Of a DNA stretch of 64,000 bases, positions 8,170 to 17,218 are shown in pieces. The stretch covers positions 1-64,000 of the forward strand of contig SMYC01000069.1 in assembly GCA_004356105.1 (NCBI GenBank), written 5' to 3'. Under the pieces are notes generated by a model, which saw nothing but the letters and a program-made list of their open reading frames with translations, did no database searches and had not been told where the DNA came from. Origin of the DNA: Acidobacteriota bacterium. GTDB lineage: Bacteria; Acidobacteriota; Vicinamibacteria; Marinacidobacterales; SMYC01. The position numbers and the translations under genes are program-made. Numbering within the stretch: the stretch's first letter is position 1; each line of letters starts with the position of its first letter.

Positions 8170-10455
8170 CTACTGAATGTAGCCCAAGCTGCGCAGCCGC
8201 TCGAGCTCGGCGGAGTCCAACTGGCTCGTCGCGGCTTCATCGTCGAGGCGCGCCGCCTCCGCGAAGAGGCGCCAGTTCTCGAGCAATTCGGCGAGGCGCT
8301 CGACGATCTCGGGGTGCTCGTCGGCTACGTCGTCCAGGTTGAGCGGATCGTCGCGATGCGCGTAGAGCTCGAATCTCGGCTCGCCCTCGCCCTCGTCGTC
8401 GAAGCGCACGAGCTTCCATCCGTCGGAGATGATCGACCGAATGGTCGAGTCGAAGCGCAAGTTGGGGAGCAATTCCGTGATCGCGGGACGATTCCACCGC
8501 GCCTCGCCGCCTTCTTCAAAGAGCGACGTGAGGCTTTGCCCTTGCGCCGCCTCGGACGCAGGGAGTCCGCTCAGCTCGAGCATCGTCGGCATTAGGTCGA
8601 TGGTCTGCACCGTCGTCTCGACGCGTCGCCCCGCGGGCACATAGCTCGGGCCCCAGAGCATCATCGGTACCTGGCTGAGCTCGCCATAGACGCTATGTCC
8701 GTGAAAATGTTGGTCGTGCTCCAGGAGCTCGGTTCCGTGATCCGACACGACGGCGACGAGCGCGCGGTCGCTGAGCCCGAGCTCGTCGAGCTTGGCGAAG
8801 ACTTTAGCGAGCGCGTCGTCCATGCCGCGGATCGAGCCGTCCATGCCGTTGGTCTCGTGGCGTACGAAGAGCTCGGGGTCGACCTTGGCTTCGACGAGCT
8901 CGGACGTCGTCGGCATACCGAATTGCTTCATTATCGGGTCCTGTATATGCGGCCGCACTTGCTCGGTCAGCGCGTCGAGCTCGTCCATATCTCCAGGCTC
9001 GGCAAACGTCGTTTCAAAATCTTCTGTAGGGCGAAACGGGCTATGAGGGTCGGCGATGTGGAGCAGTGCGAAAAACGGCGTGTCGCGATGCGACTCCATC
9101 CACGGCAAGAGGCGCGACACGTACTCGGGCGAGCTCTTCAGGGTCTCCCAATCCTGCAGGGAGCCTGACTCGTGCAACACCTCATATCCCTGGTGCAAAT
9201 TGGTGAGCTGGCCGACGAACGGGATCGACGTCAAAGCAAGCGTTGCGTAGCCGGCGGCCCGATAGGCCTCGGCGATCGTTGCCGCGGATGCGGGCAGGCG
9301 ATCCGGGATGTCTTCGACGGTGTGCGTCGTGGGGTAGAGAGATGTCTGGATGGTCGTGACCGAGACTTTGGTCCAAGTCGCTTGGCTTATCGTATCCTCG
9401 AACCACACGCCTTCGCTCGCGATGCGCGTGAGCGTTGGCGCTGTTTCCCGGCCGTAGCCGTAGAGATCCAAGTGATCGGAGCGCAACGTGTCGGTGATGA
9501 TCAGAATGACCGCTTGCGGCTGATTCTCGGGTGCCGCGTTCGATCGTATGGCCGGCGCACCCCAAAATCCGAGAGTTCCGGGGTCGGCGGCATCGATGCT
9601 CAACGTGACAGCGACGCTTTGTCCTCCCATCCCCTCGAGGTCGAGCGAGGCGGCGTGCCAGACGTCCGGCTCGTCTATGACGGTCTCGAGCACGCGGTCG
9701 CCGACTTCGACACGAAAGGTGACGGGTGCCGGCTCGATGGTGGCGAGGCCTAGCTCGAGAAACGGCTCCGCGGGAAGCTCGACCTCATAACGCACACGTT
9801 CCGGTGCGCGCGTCACGATCGCCTCGTTGTAGATCTCCGACATGCCGTGCCAGCCCACGCCCGAGGCAATCGAGCGTAAATGCTCGCCACGGAAAATGAG
9901 CCGGATGGATTCGATCTCGAACTCGGCGTCGGCTTCGTTCGTCGGAATCAAGAGCACATGTGCCATCTCTTCCGGTGAGCGGTTCGACGTGGCACGGATC
10001 AGATAGGTCTGCATCTCGTCGCCCGGTCGGATGGGTGTCGTGAAGGCGATAAGGGGATTGCCGAGTGTAGCCGGGAGCACGAGCTCGGGGCCGCTGAAGC
10101 GGACCTCCATCAGGGTGCCAGCACTGACGCGCGCCCGGACCTCGACGGCGTAGAGCATTTCGGACGCCGGTACCTCTCCGGTGTTTGCAACGATGAGGAC
10201 GGGTTGGTCCGAGCTCGTTTGTCCGCGCATGACCCCGTCCTCGATACGCAGTCCTTCGACGCCTTGGGCGGCGCGCCAATCGAGCTCGTCCTCGTCGAAG
10301 CGCCATGAGGTGGGCGCGTAATTGGCGTCGGCCGTCTCGGGCGTACCTTCAACGACGGCTTCAGAGAAAACATCGACGAAGCGAACCGGGGCGGATGACG
10401 GTGGCGGCCCACCGCATCCCGCGACGAGCACAAGAACGACGAGGGACTTACGCAT
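8170..10455 (-). CDS. Sulfatase (alkaline phosphatase superfamily) lipoprotein
   Basis: Lipobox LVLVAGCGG; 'VILIITDTLRSDHLDLYGYGRETAPTLTRIASEGVWFED', 'VVSDHGTELLEHDQHFHGHSVYGE'. Confidence 0.9.
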   Translation of the reverse strand: MRKSLVVLVLVAGCGGPPPSSAPVRFVDVFSEAVVEGTPETADANYAPTSWRFDEDELDWRAAQGVEGLRIEDGVMRGQTSSDQPVLIVANTGEVPASEMLYAVEVRARVSAGTLMEVRFSGPELVLPATLGNPLIAFTTPIRPGDEMQTYLIRATSNRSPEEMAHVLLIPTNEADAEFEIESIRLIFRGEHLRSIASGVGWHGMSEIYNEAIVTRAPERVRYEVELPAEPFLELGLATIEPAPVTFRVEVGDRVLETVIDEPDVWHAASLDLEGMGGQSVAVTLSIDAADPGTLGFWGAPAIRSNAAPENQPQAVILIITDTLRSDHLDLYGYGRETAPTLTRIASEGVWFEDTISQATWTKVSVTTIQTSLYPTTHTVEDIPDRLPASAATIAEAYRAAGYATLALTSIPFVGQLTNLHQGYEVLHESGSLQDWETLKSSPEYVSRLLPWMESHRDTPFFALLHIADPHSPFRPTEDFETTFAEPGDMDELDALTEQVRPHIQDPIMKQFGMPTTSELVEAKVDPELFVRHETNGMDGSIRGMDDALAKVFAKLDELGLSDRALVAVVSDHGTELLEHDQHFHGHSVYGELSQVPMMLWGPSYVPAGRRVETTVQTIDLMPTMLELSGLPASEAAQGQSLTSLFEEGGEARWNRPAITELLPNLRFDSTIRSIISDGWKLVRFDDEGEGEPRFELYAHRDDPLNLDDVADEHPEIVERLAELLENWRLFAEAARLDDEAATSQLDSAELERLRSLGYIQ

Positions 10456-10458
10456 GCG

Positions 10459-11430
10459 TTACCTCTCTTTGATTCCTTGAATGGCGCCTTTGATGAGATT
10501 GTATGCCGCTTGGCGCGAGAGCCCATCGGTATCCCGATCGCCCCACGGCGTCGAGGCGATCCCTAGGGCGGCCGCTTTCTCGTAGCGGAACATCTCTGTG
10601 AGGGCTCCGGCGAGCTCCATGCTCGTTGGGCCGTTCGGTACCGTCAGCGGGTGGCCGGCAACTTCCTTTGGGTCGAGAACGTCCATATCGATATGGATGT
10701 AGATCTTGTCGACGAGCGAGGATAAGCGCTCCATTTGTGCGTGGATCTTCTCCGACCGGTTGCGAATGTCATCGGTCGAGATGTGCTCGACCTCGCTGCG
10801 GTCGAGGAGCTCTTGCTCGAGCGGATCCGTGTCGCGCACCGCGCCCATGACGATATAACGCTCCGGGAGGGGAATGTCGAGGCCGGATTCTAGGCGCAAG
10901 TTCCGTAAGCACATGCCCGCGGCCACCGCGACGGGCATACCGCCGAGCATGCCGCTGAGCGTCGTCTCCGGAGTGTTGATGTCGCCATGGGCGTCGATGA
11001 ACACGAGGCCGATCTTGAGCGGCCGGCGCGATGGACCCGAGCGCTGGAGACCGCCGAGAATGCCGGAGAGCGAGCTGCAATTCGCGAGAAGGCCAACGGT
11101 CAAGTAACCTTCGCGCTCGTTCTCGGCGACGATGTTCCCAAGGTGAGCGTTGGCCAGCCCGAGACGATGCCACTCGCCATAATCTTTGTCCTCTGCTTCC
11201 GTGAGCTTCACCGTGGGGATCGGCTTCACCGTGCCGCCAGCTTCTTCGATCCACTGAACGACGCCGCCTTCTTCGAGATAGTCGGGGCCTCCCGAAAGCT
11301 CGGGGACGTTGCGTGCGCCGGAATAAGGCATCTTCACGGGGGCAACGCGGATCTTGCCGTCCGAGGTCTCGTATTTCTGCGCGGTGGCGAGCGCTGGGGT
11401 AAGCAAGGCCAAGATGAGCCACTTATTCAT
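10459..11430 (-). CDS. Arginase/agmatinase (ureohydrolase) family protein with signal peptide
   Basis: 'IGLVFIDAHGDINTPETT', 'IYIHIDMDVLDPKEV' metal motifs; N-terminal MNKWLILALLTPALATAQ. Confidence 0.85.
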   Translation of the reverse strand: MNKWLILALLTPALATAQKYETSDGKIRVAPVKMPYSGARNVPELSGGPDYLEEGGVVQWIEEAGGTVKPIPTVKLTEAEDKDYGEWHRLGLANAHLGNIVAENEREGYLTVGLLANCSSLSGILGGLQRSGPSRRPLKIGLVFIDAHGDINTPETTLSGMLGGMPVAVAAGMCLRNLRLESGLDIPLPERYIVMGAVRDTDPLEQELLDRSEVEHISTDDIRNRSEKIHAQMERLSSLVDKIYIHIDMDVLDPKEVAGHPLTVPNGPTSMELAGALTEMFRYEKAAALGIASTPWGDRDTDGLSRQAAYNLIKGAIQGIKER

Positions 11431-12842
11431 TGGGGGTCTCCTTCGGTCAATACTGCATCGAGAATTTTGTTGGGGTCGTCCCATCCATGCTCGTCCTGGA
11501 CCTCGCGACAGCGTGCGAGTATATCGCCAAAAACTTTTCCAGGATGCAAACCGCGTGCGATCAAGTGCCGTCCGAGAACGACGTCTTTCGGCGCTTCCAC
11601 CACGAGCTCGAGCGCCTCCATCTGCTGCCGAAAGTGAATACCGGCGGGGTATTGCCGCGCGAGCGCGTCTTTCGTCGTGCGGCCAAGATGATCGGCGGTC
11701 GCGACGCGCAGAAGAAGCTCCATCGTTACTCCGCGCGCTTTTAGATCGCGCGCGAGACGGCGATAGCCTTTCGCCGTCGCGCCGTTTCTGAAATAAAGAC
11801 CCGGCGCGAGGTGATGGCGTACGAGCACGCCGACGCGGTCGACGAGCTCGGTCGGGGCGCGTAAGCGCTCGAGAAACGCTTCCGCGATGGATACACCTTC
11901 GCTGTCATGTCTGTGCGATCGGATCCGGCCGTCGACTTTTTCGGTTGTTGCGGGCTTTCCGAAGTCGTGGCAGAGTGCGCCGTACATGAGGGCCAGATCG
12001 TTCTGGTCGCCTAGGCGGAGCCTAGCTGCCTCGTCGATCACCAAAAGGGTGTGGACGAAGACATTTCCTTCGGGATGCCATTCCGGCTCTTGCGGCGTTT
12101 CGACCATCGCTTCTATCTCGGGAAAAATCCGCAGCAGCCCCGTCTCACGAAGAAACTCGAACGCGATAGAAGGCCGCTCTGCCTTCAAGAGGATCTTGTT
12201 GAGCTCCGCAAAGACGCGCTCCGCCGAGAGCTCCGAAAGGTCGAGCGCTGCGCAAAGCCGCTTGAGCTCGTCGTTCGGCGTCATCCCGAAACGCGCCGCG
12301 AACTGGGCCACACGCAAGCCGCGGAGCGGGTCTTCCGAGAAATGTGATGGGTCGGTGGCACGGAGGACCTTGGCCTCGAGATCGTCCCGCCCGCCGAAAG
12401 GATCAAGAAGAGCGCCGGTCGCAAGGTCGTAGCCAACACTATTAATCGTGACGTCGCGTCGCCTCGCGGCCTCCTCGAAGCTCATCTCCGGGTCGTAGGT
12501 GACCTCGAACCCCGTATGGCCTTTCGCGACCTTGCTGTCTTTCCGCGGCAAGGAGAAGTCGGCGTCGAGGCCCCGCACGCGAAGCACACCGAAAGCGCGA
12601 CCAATCCGAGTAACTTTACCGAAGCGCGCGAGCACCGCTTCGAGGCGCTCCAGCGGAAGGCCAAAGACCTCGATATCGACGTCTTTCGAAGGGATGTCGA
12701 GAAGACGATCGCGAATGTAGCCGCCAACGAGAAAGGCGCGCCCGCCCGCCTCACGAAGCGCTGCCGCGATCTGCGGCAGAGGCTCTTCGAGACGGATCCT
12801 GATATTGATAGGGTCGCGCAACGTGATCAGGGCTCGCGCCAC
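11427..12842 (-). CDS. CCA tRNA nucleotidyltransferase with HD domain
   Basis: 'AFLVGGYIRDRLLDIPSKDVDIEVFG', 'RRDVTINSVGYDL', 'EDPLRGLRVAQFAARF', 'GALCHDFGKPATT'. Confidence 0.93.
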   Translation of the reverse strand: MARALITLRDPINIRIRLEEPLPQIAAALREAGGRAFLVGGYIRDRLLDIPSKDVDIEVFGLPLERLEAVLARFGKVTRIGRAFGVLRVRGLDADFSLPRKDSKVAKGHTGFEVTYDPEMSFEEAARRRDVTINSVGYDLATGALLDPFGGRDDLEAKVLRATDPSHFSEDPLRGLRVAQFAARFGMTPNDELKRLCAALDLSELSAERVFAELNKILLKAERPSIAFEFLRETGLLRIFPEIEAMVETPQEPEWHPEGNVFVHTLLVIDEAARLRLGDQNDLALMYGALCHDFGKPATTEKVDGRIRSHRHDSEGVSIAEAFLERLRAPTELVDRVGVLVRHHLAPGLYFRNGATAKGYRRLARDLKARGVTMELLLRVATADHLGRTTKDALARQYPAGIHFRQQMEALELVVEAPKDVVLGRHLIARGLHPGKVFGDILARCREVQDEHGWDDPNKILDAVLTEGDPQ

Positions 12843-13273
12843 TCCACGGGGTCGCCGACCGCAATTTTCCCGTCATCGAGAACTTCGCCAAAGGCGCCGC
12901 CTAGCCACTCGGAGCGCATGGCGCTTCTGAGACCTTGATGCGCCTCGTCCATCCGCTCACAGGGTCTCGTCTCCCCGTAAATGCGTATACGCACGGCGCC
13001 GATGGCGAGAACCCGTCCGCTGGCGTCTTTCAGGTCGACACCGCTCACCATGAGATTGGCGCGGCGCAACGACGGGTCGGCGTCGCCTTTCGTTTGCTCC
13101 ATGAGCGCTTGCCACGCTTCTTTGGAGAGAATGGTGACTTGGCGTTTGCCGCCCTGGTTGGCATTGCCTTTGATGCCGCGGCCTTCCACCATGGTGGCTT
13201 CCGATTGAGGATCCATGGGCCCGCGTTTGAAACGCTTGACCCAAATCGCCTCGAGACGTCCCTGCTGTGTCAT
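12827..13273 (-). CDS. MOSC domain protein
   Basis: 'EGRGIKGNANQGGKRQVTILSKEAW', 'RANLMVSGVDLKDASGRVLAIGAVRIRIYGETRPC'. Confidence 0.85.
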   Translation of the reverse strand: MTQQGRLEAIWVKRFKRGPMDPQSEATMVEGRGIKGNANQGGKRQVTILSKEAWQALMEQTKGDADPSLRRANLMVSGVDLKDASGRVLAIGAVRIRIYGETRPCERMDEAHQGLRSAMRSEWLGGAFGEVLDDGKIAVGDPVEWREP

Positions 13274-13733
13274 GTCTGACGCTATTTTAGACGAGTTTTG
13301 CGATATTCTCCGTCCACGACGAAGCCACGACGTGAATTCTTCAAAACGCTATATCCGCAAGTTCGAGCACATCGGAACTCACCCGGTCGCCATCGAGCAG
13401 GCGCTTCTCCAGGCGATCAAGTTTCACGAAAGCCTCGGCCCCAAGCGCAAAGAGGAACGACTGCGCTACCTGAAGAACTACTGGGTCGAGCGTGTCCTGG
13501 AACTGCCGCGGGTCGTCATCAATACGCCGCTAAAGGATCATCAATCCTGCGGGATCGCGAATGTCGCCATCGAGAATATTTCGCCCAAGGCCGTCGCAGA
13601 ATATTTCTACGACAAGCACCGCGTCTTCACGGTCGCCGTCGAACAGGGCGTGCGCGTATCACCCAACCTGTTCACGCGTCTGAGTGATTTGGACGCATTG
13701 GTTCTAGCCATTCAGGAGCTCGCGGCCGGCTAG
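13272..13733 (+). pseudogene. C-terminal remnant of a class V aminotransferase
   Basis: 'IRKFEHIGTHPVAIEQALLQAIKFHESLGPKRKEERLRYLKNYW...' begins just after where the PLP-lysine segment should be; the N-terminal two-thirds is absent. Confidence 0.65.
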
Positions 13734-13833
13734 CCGCGGCCGACGAAAGGCCGTTGGCGTCGAGCGGCAAGCTCGCCATGTAACGCACGGCTTTCACGTC
13801 GATGCGAGCAAACGCTTATAATGCGCCGCGCCC

Positions 13834-15093
13834 ATGGACGACGTTTTCTACTTTGGCGAGGACGGCTTAAGAGTCGACGAAGTCTCGATTGCCCGGCTGG
13901 CGGAGTCTGTCCCGACGCCTTTCTATGTATATGGGGTCTCGGCTCTCGTGGAGCGCTTTCGTGCGCTCGAGCGCGCGTTCGAATCGTTCGCGCATTTGCA
14001 TTGTGTGGCGCTGAAAGCGAATAGCCAGCCGGCGCTCCTCAGGCCGCTCGTTGCGGAAGGGGCCGGCGCCGAGGTCGTCTCCGGTGCGGAGCTCGCGCTC
14101 GCGCTCGCACTTGGCTTTCCGCCGTCGCGCATCGTGTTCTCGGGTGTGGGCAAGACCGAGCGAGAGCTGCGCGCGGGTCTCGAGGCGGACATTCGCATGT
14201 TTCTCGTCGAGTCCGAGACCGAGCTCAGTGTGCTGAACGAGCTTGCTGCCTCCGATGGACGGAAAGCCCGAGTAGCGCTCCGGCTGAATCTGGATATCGA
14301 TCCCAGGACGCACCCGCACATCGCGACGGGGGTCTCGACGGCCAAGTTCGGTGTCGACGCCGTCGAGGCCGAGCGGCTCTATGCAGCCCATAAAGATTTT
14401 GCCCACCTCGAGCTCGTGGGGATCCACTCGCATATCGGCTCGCAGGTAACGTCGATCGAGCCCCTCGCCGAGAACGCTTGCATGCTTGCGGAATGGGTGC
14501 GCAAATTGCGAGACCAAGGCGTCCCGCTCCGCTATGTGGATATTGGCGGCGGGATTGGCATCCCCTATGAGGGCGAGGAGACTCCGAGCTTCGATACCTA
14601 TGCCGAGCGTGTCATTGAGCCGCTCGCTGAGCTCGATGTCGAAATTCTTACCGAGCCCGGCCGCGTGCTACTCGGCCCCGTGGGTGCCTTCATCGTGCGG
14701 GTGCTCTATGTGAAAAAAGTGCACGGGCACAACTATGCCGTGGTCGATGCTGGAATCAACGATCTCATCCGTCCGGCTTTCTATAACGCTTATCATCGTG
14801 TCGTTCCTGTTGCGGGTAGCGGGAGTGGCGCGACGAAGCCCGTGGACGTCGTCGGCGCGGTGTGCGAGAGCTCCGACGTATTCGCGCGCAACCGGGAGCT
14901 TCCCGAGCTCAGCCGTTCCGACCTCCTTGCGATTTTGGACACGGGCGCATACGGTTTCGTGATGGCCTCGAACTACAATTTGAGGCCGCGCCCGGCGGAA
15001 GTTGTCGTGGAAGGCAGCGCGCACCGCATCGTGCGCGCCGCGGAGACGGAGAGGGAGCTCGTCAGTCGCGAGCTCGGAAAGGCAAACGCGTGA
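13834..15093 (+). CDS. lysA: Diaminopimelate decarboxylase
   Basis: 'PTPFYVYGVSALVERFRAL', 'VALKANSQPALLR', 'VGIHSHIGSQ', 'DIGGGIGIPY', 'EPGRVLLGPVGAFIVRVLYVK'. Confidence 0.95.
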   Translation: MDDVFYFGEDGLRVDEVSIARLAESVPTPFYVYGVSALVERFRALERAFESFAHLHCVALKANSQPALLRPLVAEGAGAEVVSGAELALALALGFPPSRIVFSGVGKTERELRAGLEADIRMFLVESETELSVLNELAASDGRKARVALRLNLDIDPRTHPHIATGVSTAKFGVDAVEAERLYAAHKDFAHLELVGIHSHIGSQVTSIEPLAENACMLAEWVRKLRDQGVPLRYVDIGGGIGIPYEGEETPSFDTYAERVIEPLAELDVEILTEPGRVLLGPVGAFIVRVLYVKKVHGHNYAVVDAGINDLIRPAFYNAYHRVVPVAGSGSGATKPVDVVGAVCESSDVFARNRELPELSRSDLLAILDTGAYGFVMASNYNLRPRPAEVVVEGSAHRIVRAAETERELVSRELGKANA

Positions 15094-15599
15094 CGACCTA
15101 TCGTCCCTTGCTGAGGATGTTTCTCGTCGTGATCGTGGCGGCGTCTTTCGTGTTCTTTTTGCTCGGCGAGTCGTCTTGGGCGGATGCGGGTTGGGCTCTT
15201 TTCCTCGTGGTGCTTTGGAGTCCGGTAAAAGGGGTGACCTATCGCCGCCTCGGTGGGAGGCTGCCTTATCTCGGTGCTCTCCTCGGCAGTATTTCGTGGC
15301 AGGCTGTGGGGCTTCCGATCGACCTCGATTCGTTTTGGGTCATCATGGGGGTGAGCTTTCTCGCCGGGGTTGCGATCGAGACGCTCGCCCTCGCCGCGAC
15401 GGGTACGGCACCGAACTTCACGCGCTGTTTATTCCTCGCGCTTTACGGAAACCTGATCGTGCACTTTCTTCAAATAGGGTGGTTTACGTCGCAGCGCAAC
15501 TTGGCCCTCGGCGTTCTGTTCGTTCTCGTGGGGATTTTCCTTTTCTTCATTCCCGCCTTTTACGCCGACCATTTTACTCAGGAACCGCGGGAGCAGTAG
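15090..15599 (+). CDS. Integral membrane protein of unknown function, coupled to lysA
   Basis: GTG start overlapping the lysA stop (GTGA); ~170 aa with several hydrophobic helices. Confidence 0.6.
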   Translation: MTTYRPLLRMFLVVIVAASFVFFLLGESSWADAGWALFLVVLWSPVKGVTYRRLGGRLPYLGALLGSISWQAVGLPIDLDSFWVIMGVSFLAGVAIETLALAATGTAPNFTRCLFLALYGNLIVHFLQIGWFTSQRNLALGVLFVLVGIFLFFIPAFYADHFTQEPREQ

Positions 15600-15606
15600 G
15601 GCACTA

Positions 15607-17085
15607 ATGTCGAAGGCTGGTCTCAGCCGCGAGCTCGGCCTGCTCGGCCTCGTGGCCACCGGCGTCTGCGCCATGCTTGGCGCGGGCGTCAACGTCGTGC
15701 CGTTCATGATCCAAAGGAACGTGCCCGGCATCGGTCCATCGGTGCTCTTTGCCTATTCCCTTGCGGTCGTCCCCGCGCTCTTGGCGGCCTTTTGCTACGC
15801 GATGCTCGCCTCCGCTATGCCAAGGGCCGGCGGGAGCTATGTCTTCGCGAGCCGCAGCCTCAGTCCTTATCTCGGCTTCGTGGCGAGCTTCTCGCAATGG
15901 TTCGGCCTGTCCATGGCCATTGGAGTTGTCTCTTACGTGCTCGTGCCGTTTCTACGCGATCTCGCCGAGGCGGTGTCTCTTTCGAACGTTGCCGCGTTCC
16001 TCGAGCAGGGACCGATCCGTCTCTTGCTGCCCCTCGCGTTTTTGTGGCTATTCACCGGCGTCAATCTGCTCGGCACGAAGTTCTATGAGCGAACGCTCGT
16101 CCCACTCATGATATTGATGTTCGCGGGTGGTTTCGTCGCGATTGCTGCCGGTTTCTCTTTCACCCACGAAGATTTTGCCGCCGCGGTGAAGCTCCGAGAA
16201 GGTGTTCTGATTGCCCTCCCCGAGCGCGTCCCCTTCGACTGGGGTCCGGTGCTCACCGGATCGGTGCTCTTGTTCTCGAGCTTCATCGGGTTCGACTCCA
16301 TTGCTCAAGCGGGTGGCGAGGCGAAGCGGCCGGGGCGCAACCTTCCTCTGGCGATTTGCATCACCATCGGCACGGTCGGCGCCTACTACATCGCCTTTAC
16401 CGCCGCTGTCTACCACGCCGTGCCGTGGACTTTCATCGCGGAGCGCGCCATGACGACCGATCTCACGGCGCCTGGGCTGCTCGGCTACCTGATGTCGCCG
16501 GGGTGGACGGTTTTGATCGTTGCGGCCGCAACGATTGCGCTAGCGAACGATTTGCCCGCGATGATCCTTTCCGTCTCGCGCCTCGTTTTCGCCTGGGCGG
16601 AAGACGGCATCTTCCCAGCCACTTTCGCGACCATCAACGCCCGCTACCGCACACCTCACTGGGCGATTCTGCTGAGCAGTGTCGCTGCCTCCGTGGGTAT
16701 CGTCGGCAATCACGCATCGGGAGATTTCTTCCTCGGCATCGATTTGCTCGTCACTGCCATGCTCGTGAATTTCTTCTTGATGGCCATCTCCGTGATCGCG
16801 CTCCCCAAAAAGAATCCTGAGATCGCCAGCAATATCCAATTCATGCGCTCCCGTCCGCTGCAGCTCGCCGTGGCCGTCTCCGCGAGCGTTCTTTTATTCG
16901 CGCTCACCATCATCCAGGTGGTGAAGGACGTTTCGACGCAGGCGGATGCCTGGTACTTCCACGCCTTTTACACTTACTTAGTCGTCCTCGGCGTCGGCTC
17001 TCTAATCTACGCCTACCGCGTGGCAAAGATGCGCGCGCAAGGAATCGATCTGAAGTCCCGCTTCGCCAAACTCCCCGACCAGTGA
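15607..17085 (+). CDS. APC family amino-acid permease
   Basis: 492 aa, 'GVCAMLGAGVNVVPFMI', 'AMPRAGGSYVFASRSLSPYLGF', 'FIGFDSIAQAGGEAKRPGRNLPLAI'. Confidence 0.92.
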   Translation: MSKAGLSRELGLLGLVATGVCAMLGAGVNVVPFMIQRNVPGIGPSVLFAYSLAVVPALLAAFCYAMLASAMPRAGGSYVFASRSLSPYLGFVASFSQWFGLSMAIGVVSYVLVPFLRDLAEAVSLSNVAAFLEQGPIRLLLPLAFLWLFTGVNLLGTKFYERTLVPLMILMFAGGFVAIAAGFSFTHEDFAAAVKLREGVLIALPERVPFDWGPVLTGSVLLFSSFIGFDSIAQAGGEAKRPGRNLPLAICITIGTVGAYYIAFTAAVYHAVPWTFIAERAMTTDLTAPGLLGYLMSPGWTVLIVAAATIALANDLPAMILSVSRLVFAWAEDGIFPATFATINARYRTPHWAILLSSVAASVGIVGNHASGDFFLGIDLLVTAMLVNFFLMAISVIALPKKNPEIASNIQFMRSRPLQLAVAVSASVLLFALTIIQVVKDVSTQADAWYFHAFYTYLVVLGVGSLIYAYRVAKMRAQGIDLKSRFAKLPDQ

Positions 17086-17142
17086 TGCTTGGCGCCAGAT
17101 CAATGTCAAGAAAAGCATGACGCAAAGGCGCGCGCGTCGTCT

Positions 17143-17185
17143 TTATCCCCACCTCTCCTCCTTATAGGAGGGGAGGTGGGGATAA
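17143..17185. repeat. Near-perfect palindromic intergenic repeat (19-bp arms, 5-nt loop)
   Basis: TTATCCCCACCTCTCCTCC-TTATA-GGAGGGGAGGTGGGGATAA, one mismatch; related copy at 32828-32888. Confidence 0.85.
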
Positions 17186-17218
17186 GAAAAAAGAGCAGCG
17201 AATCTGGGCGGTTGAAGG

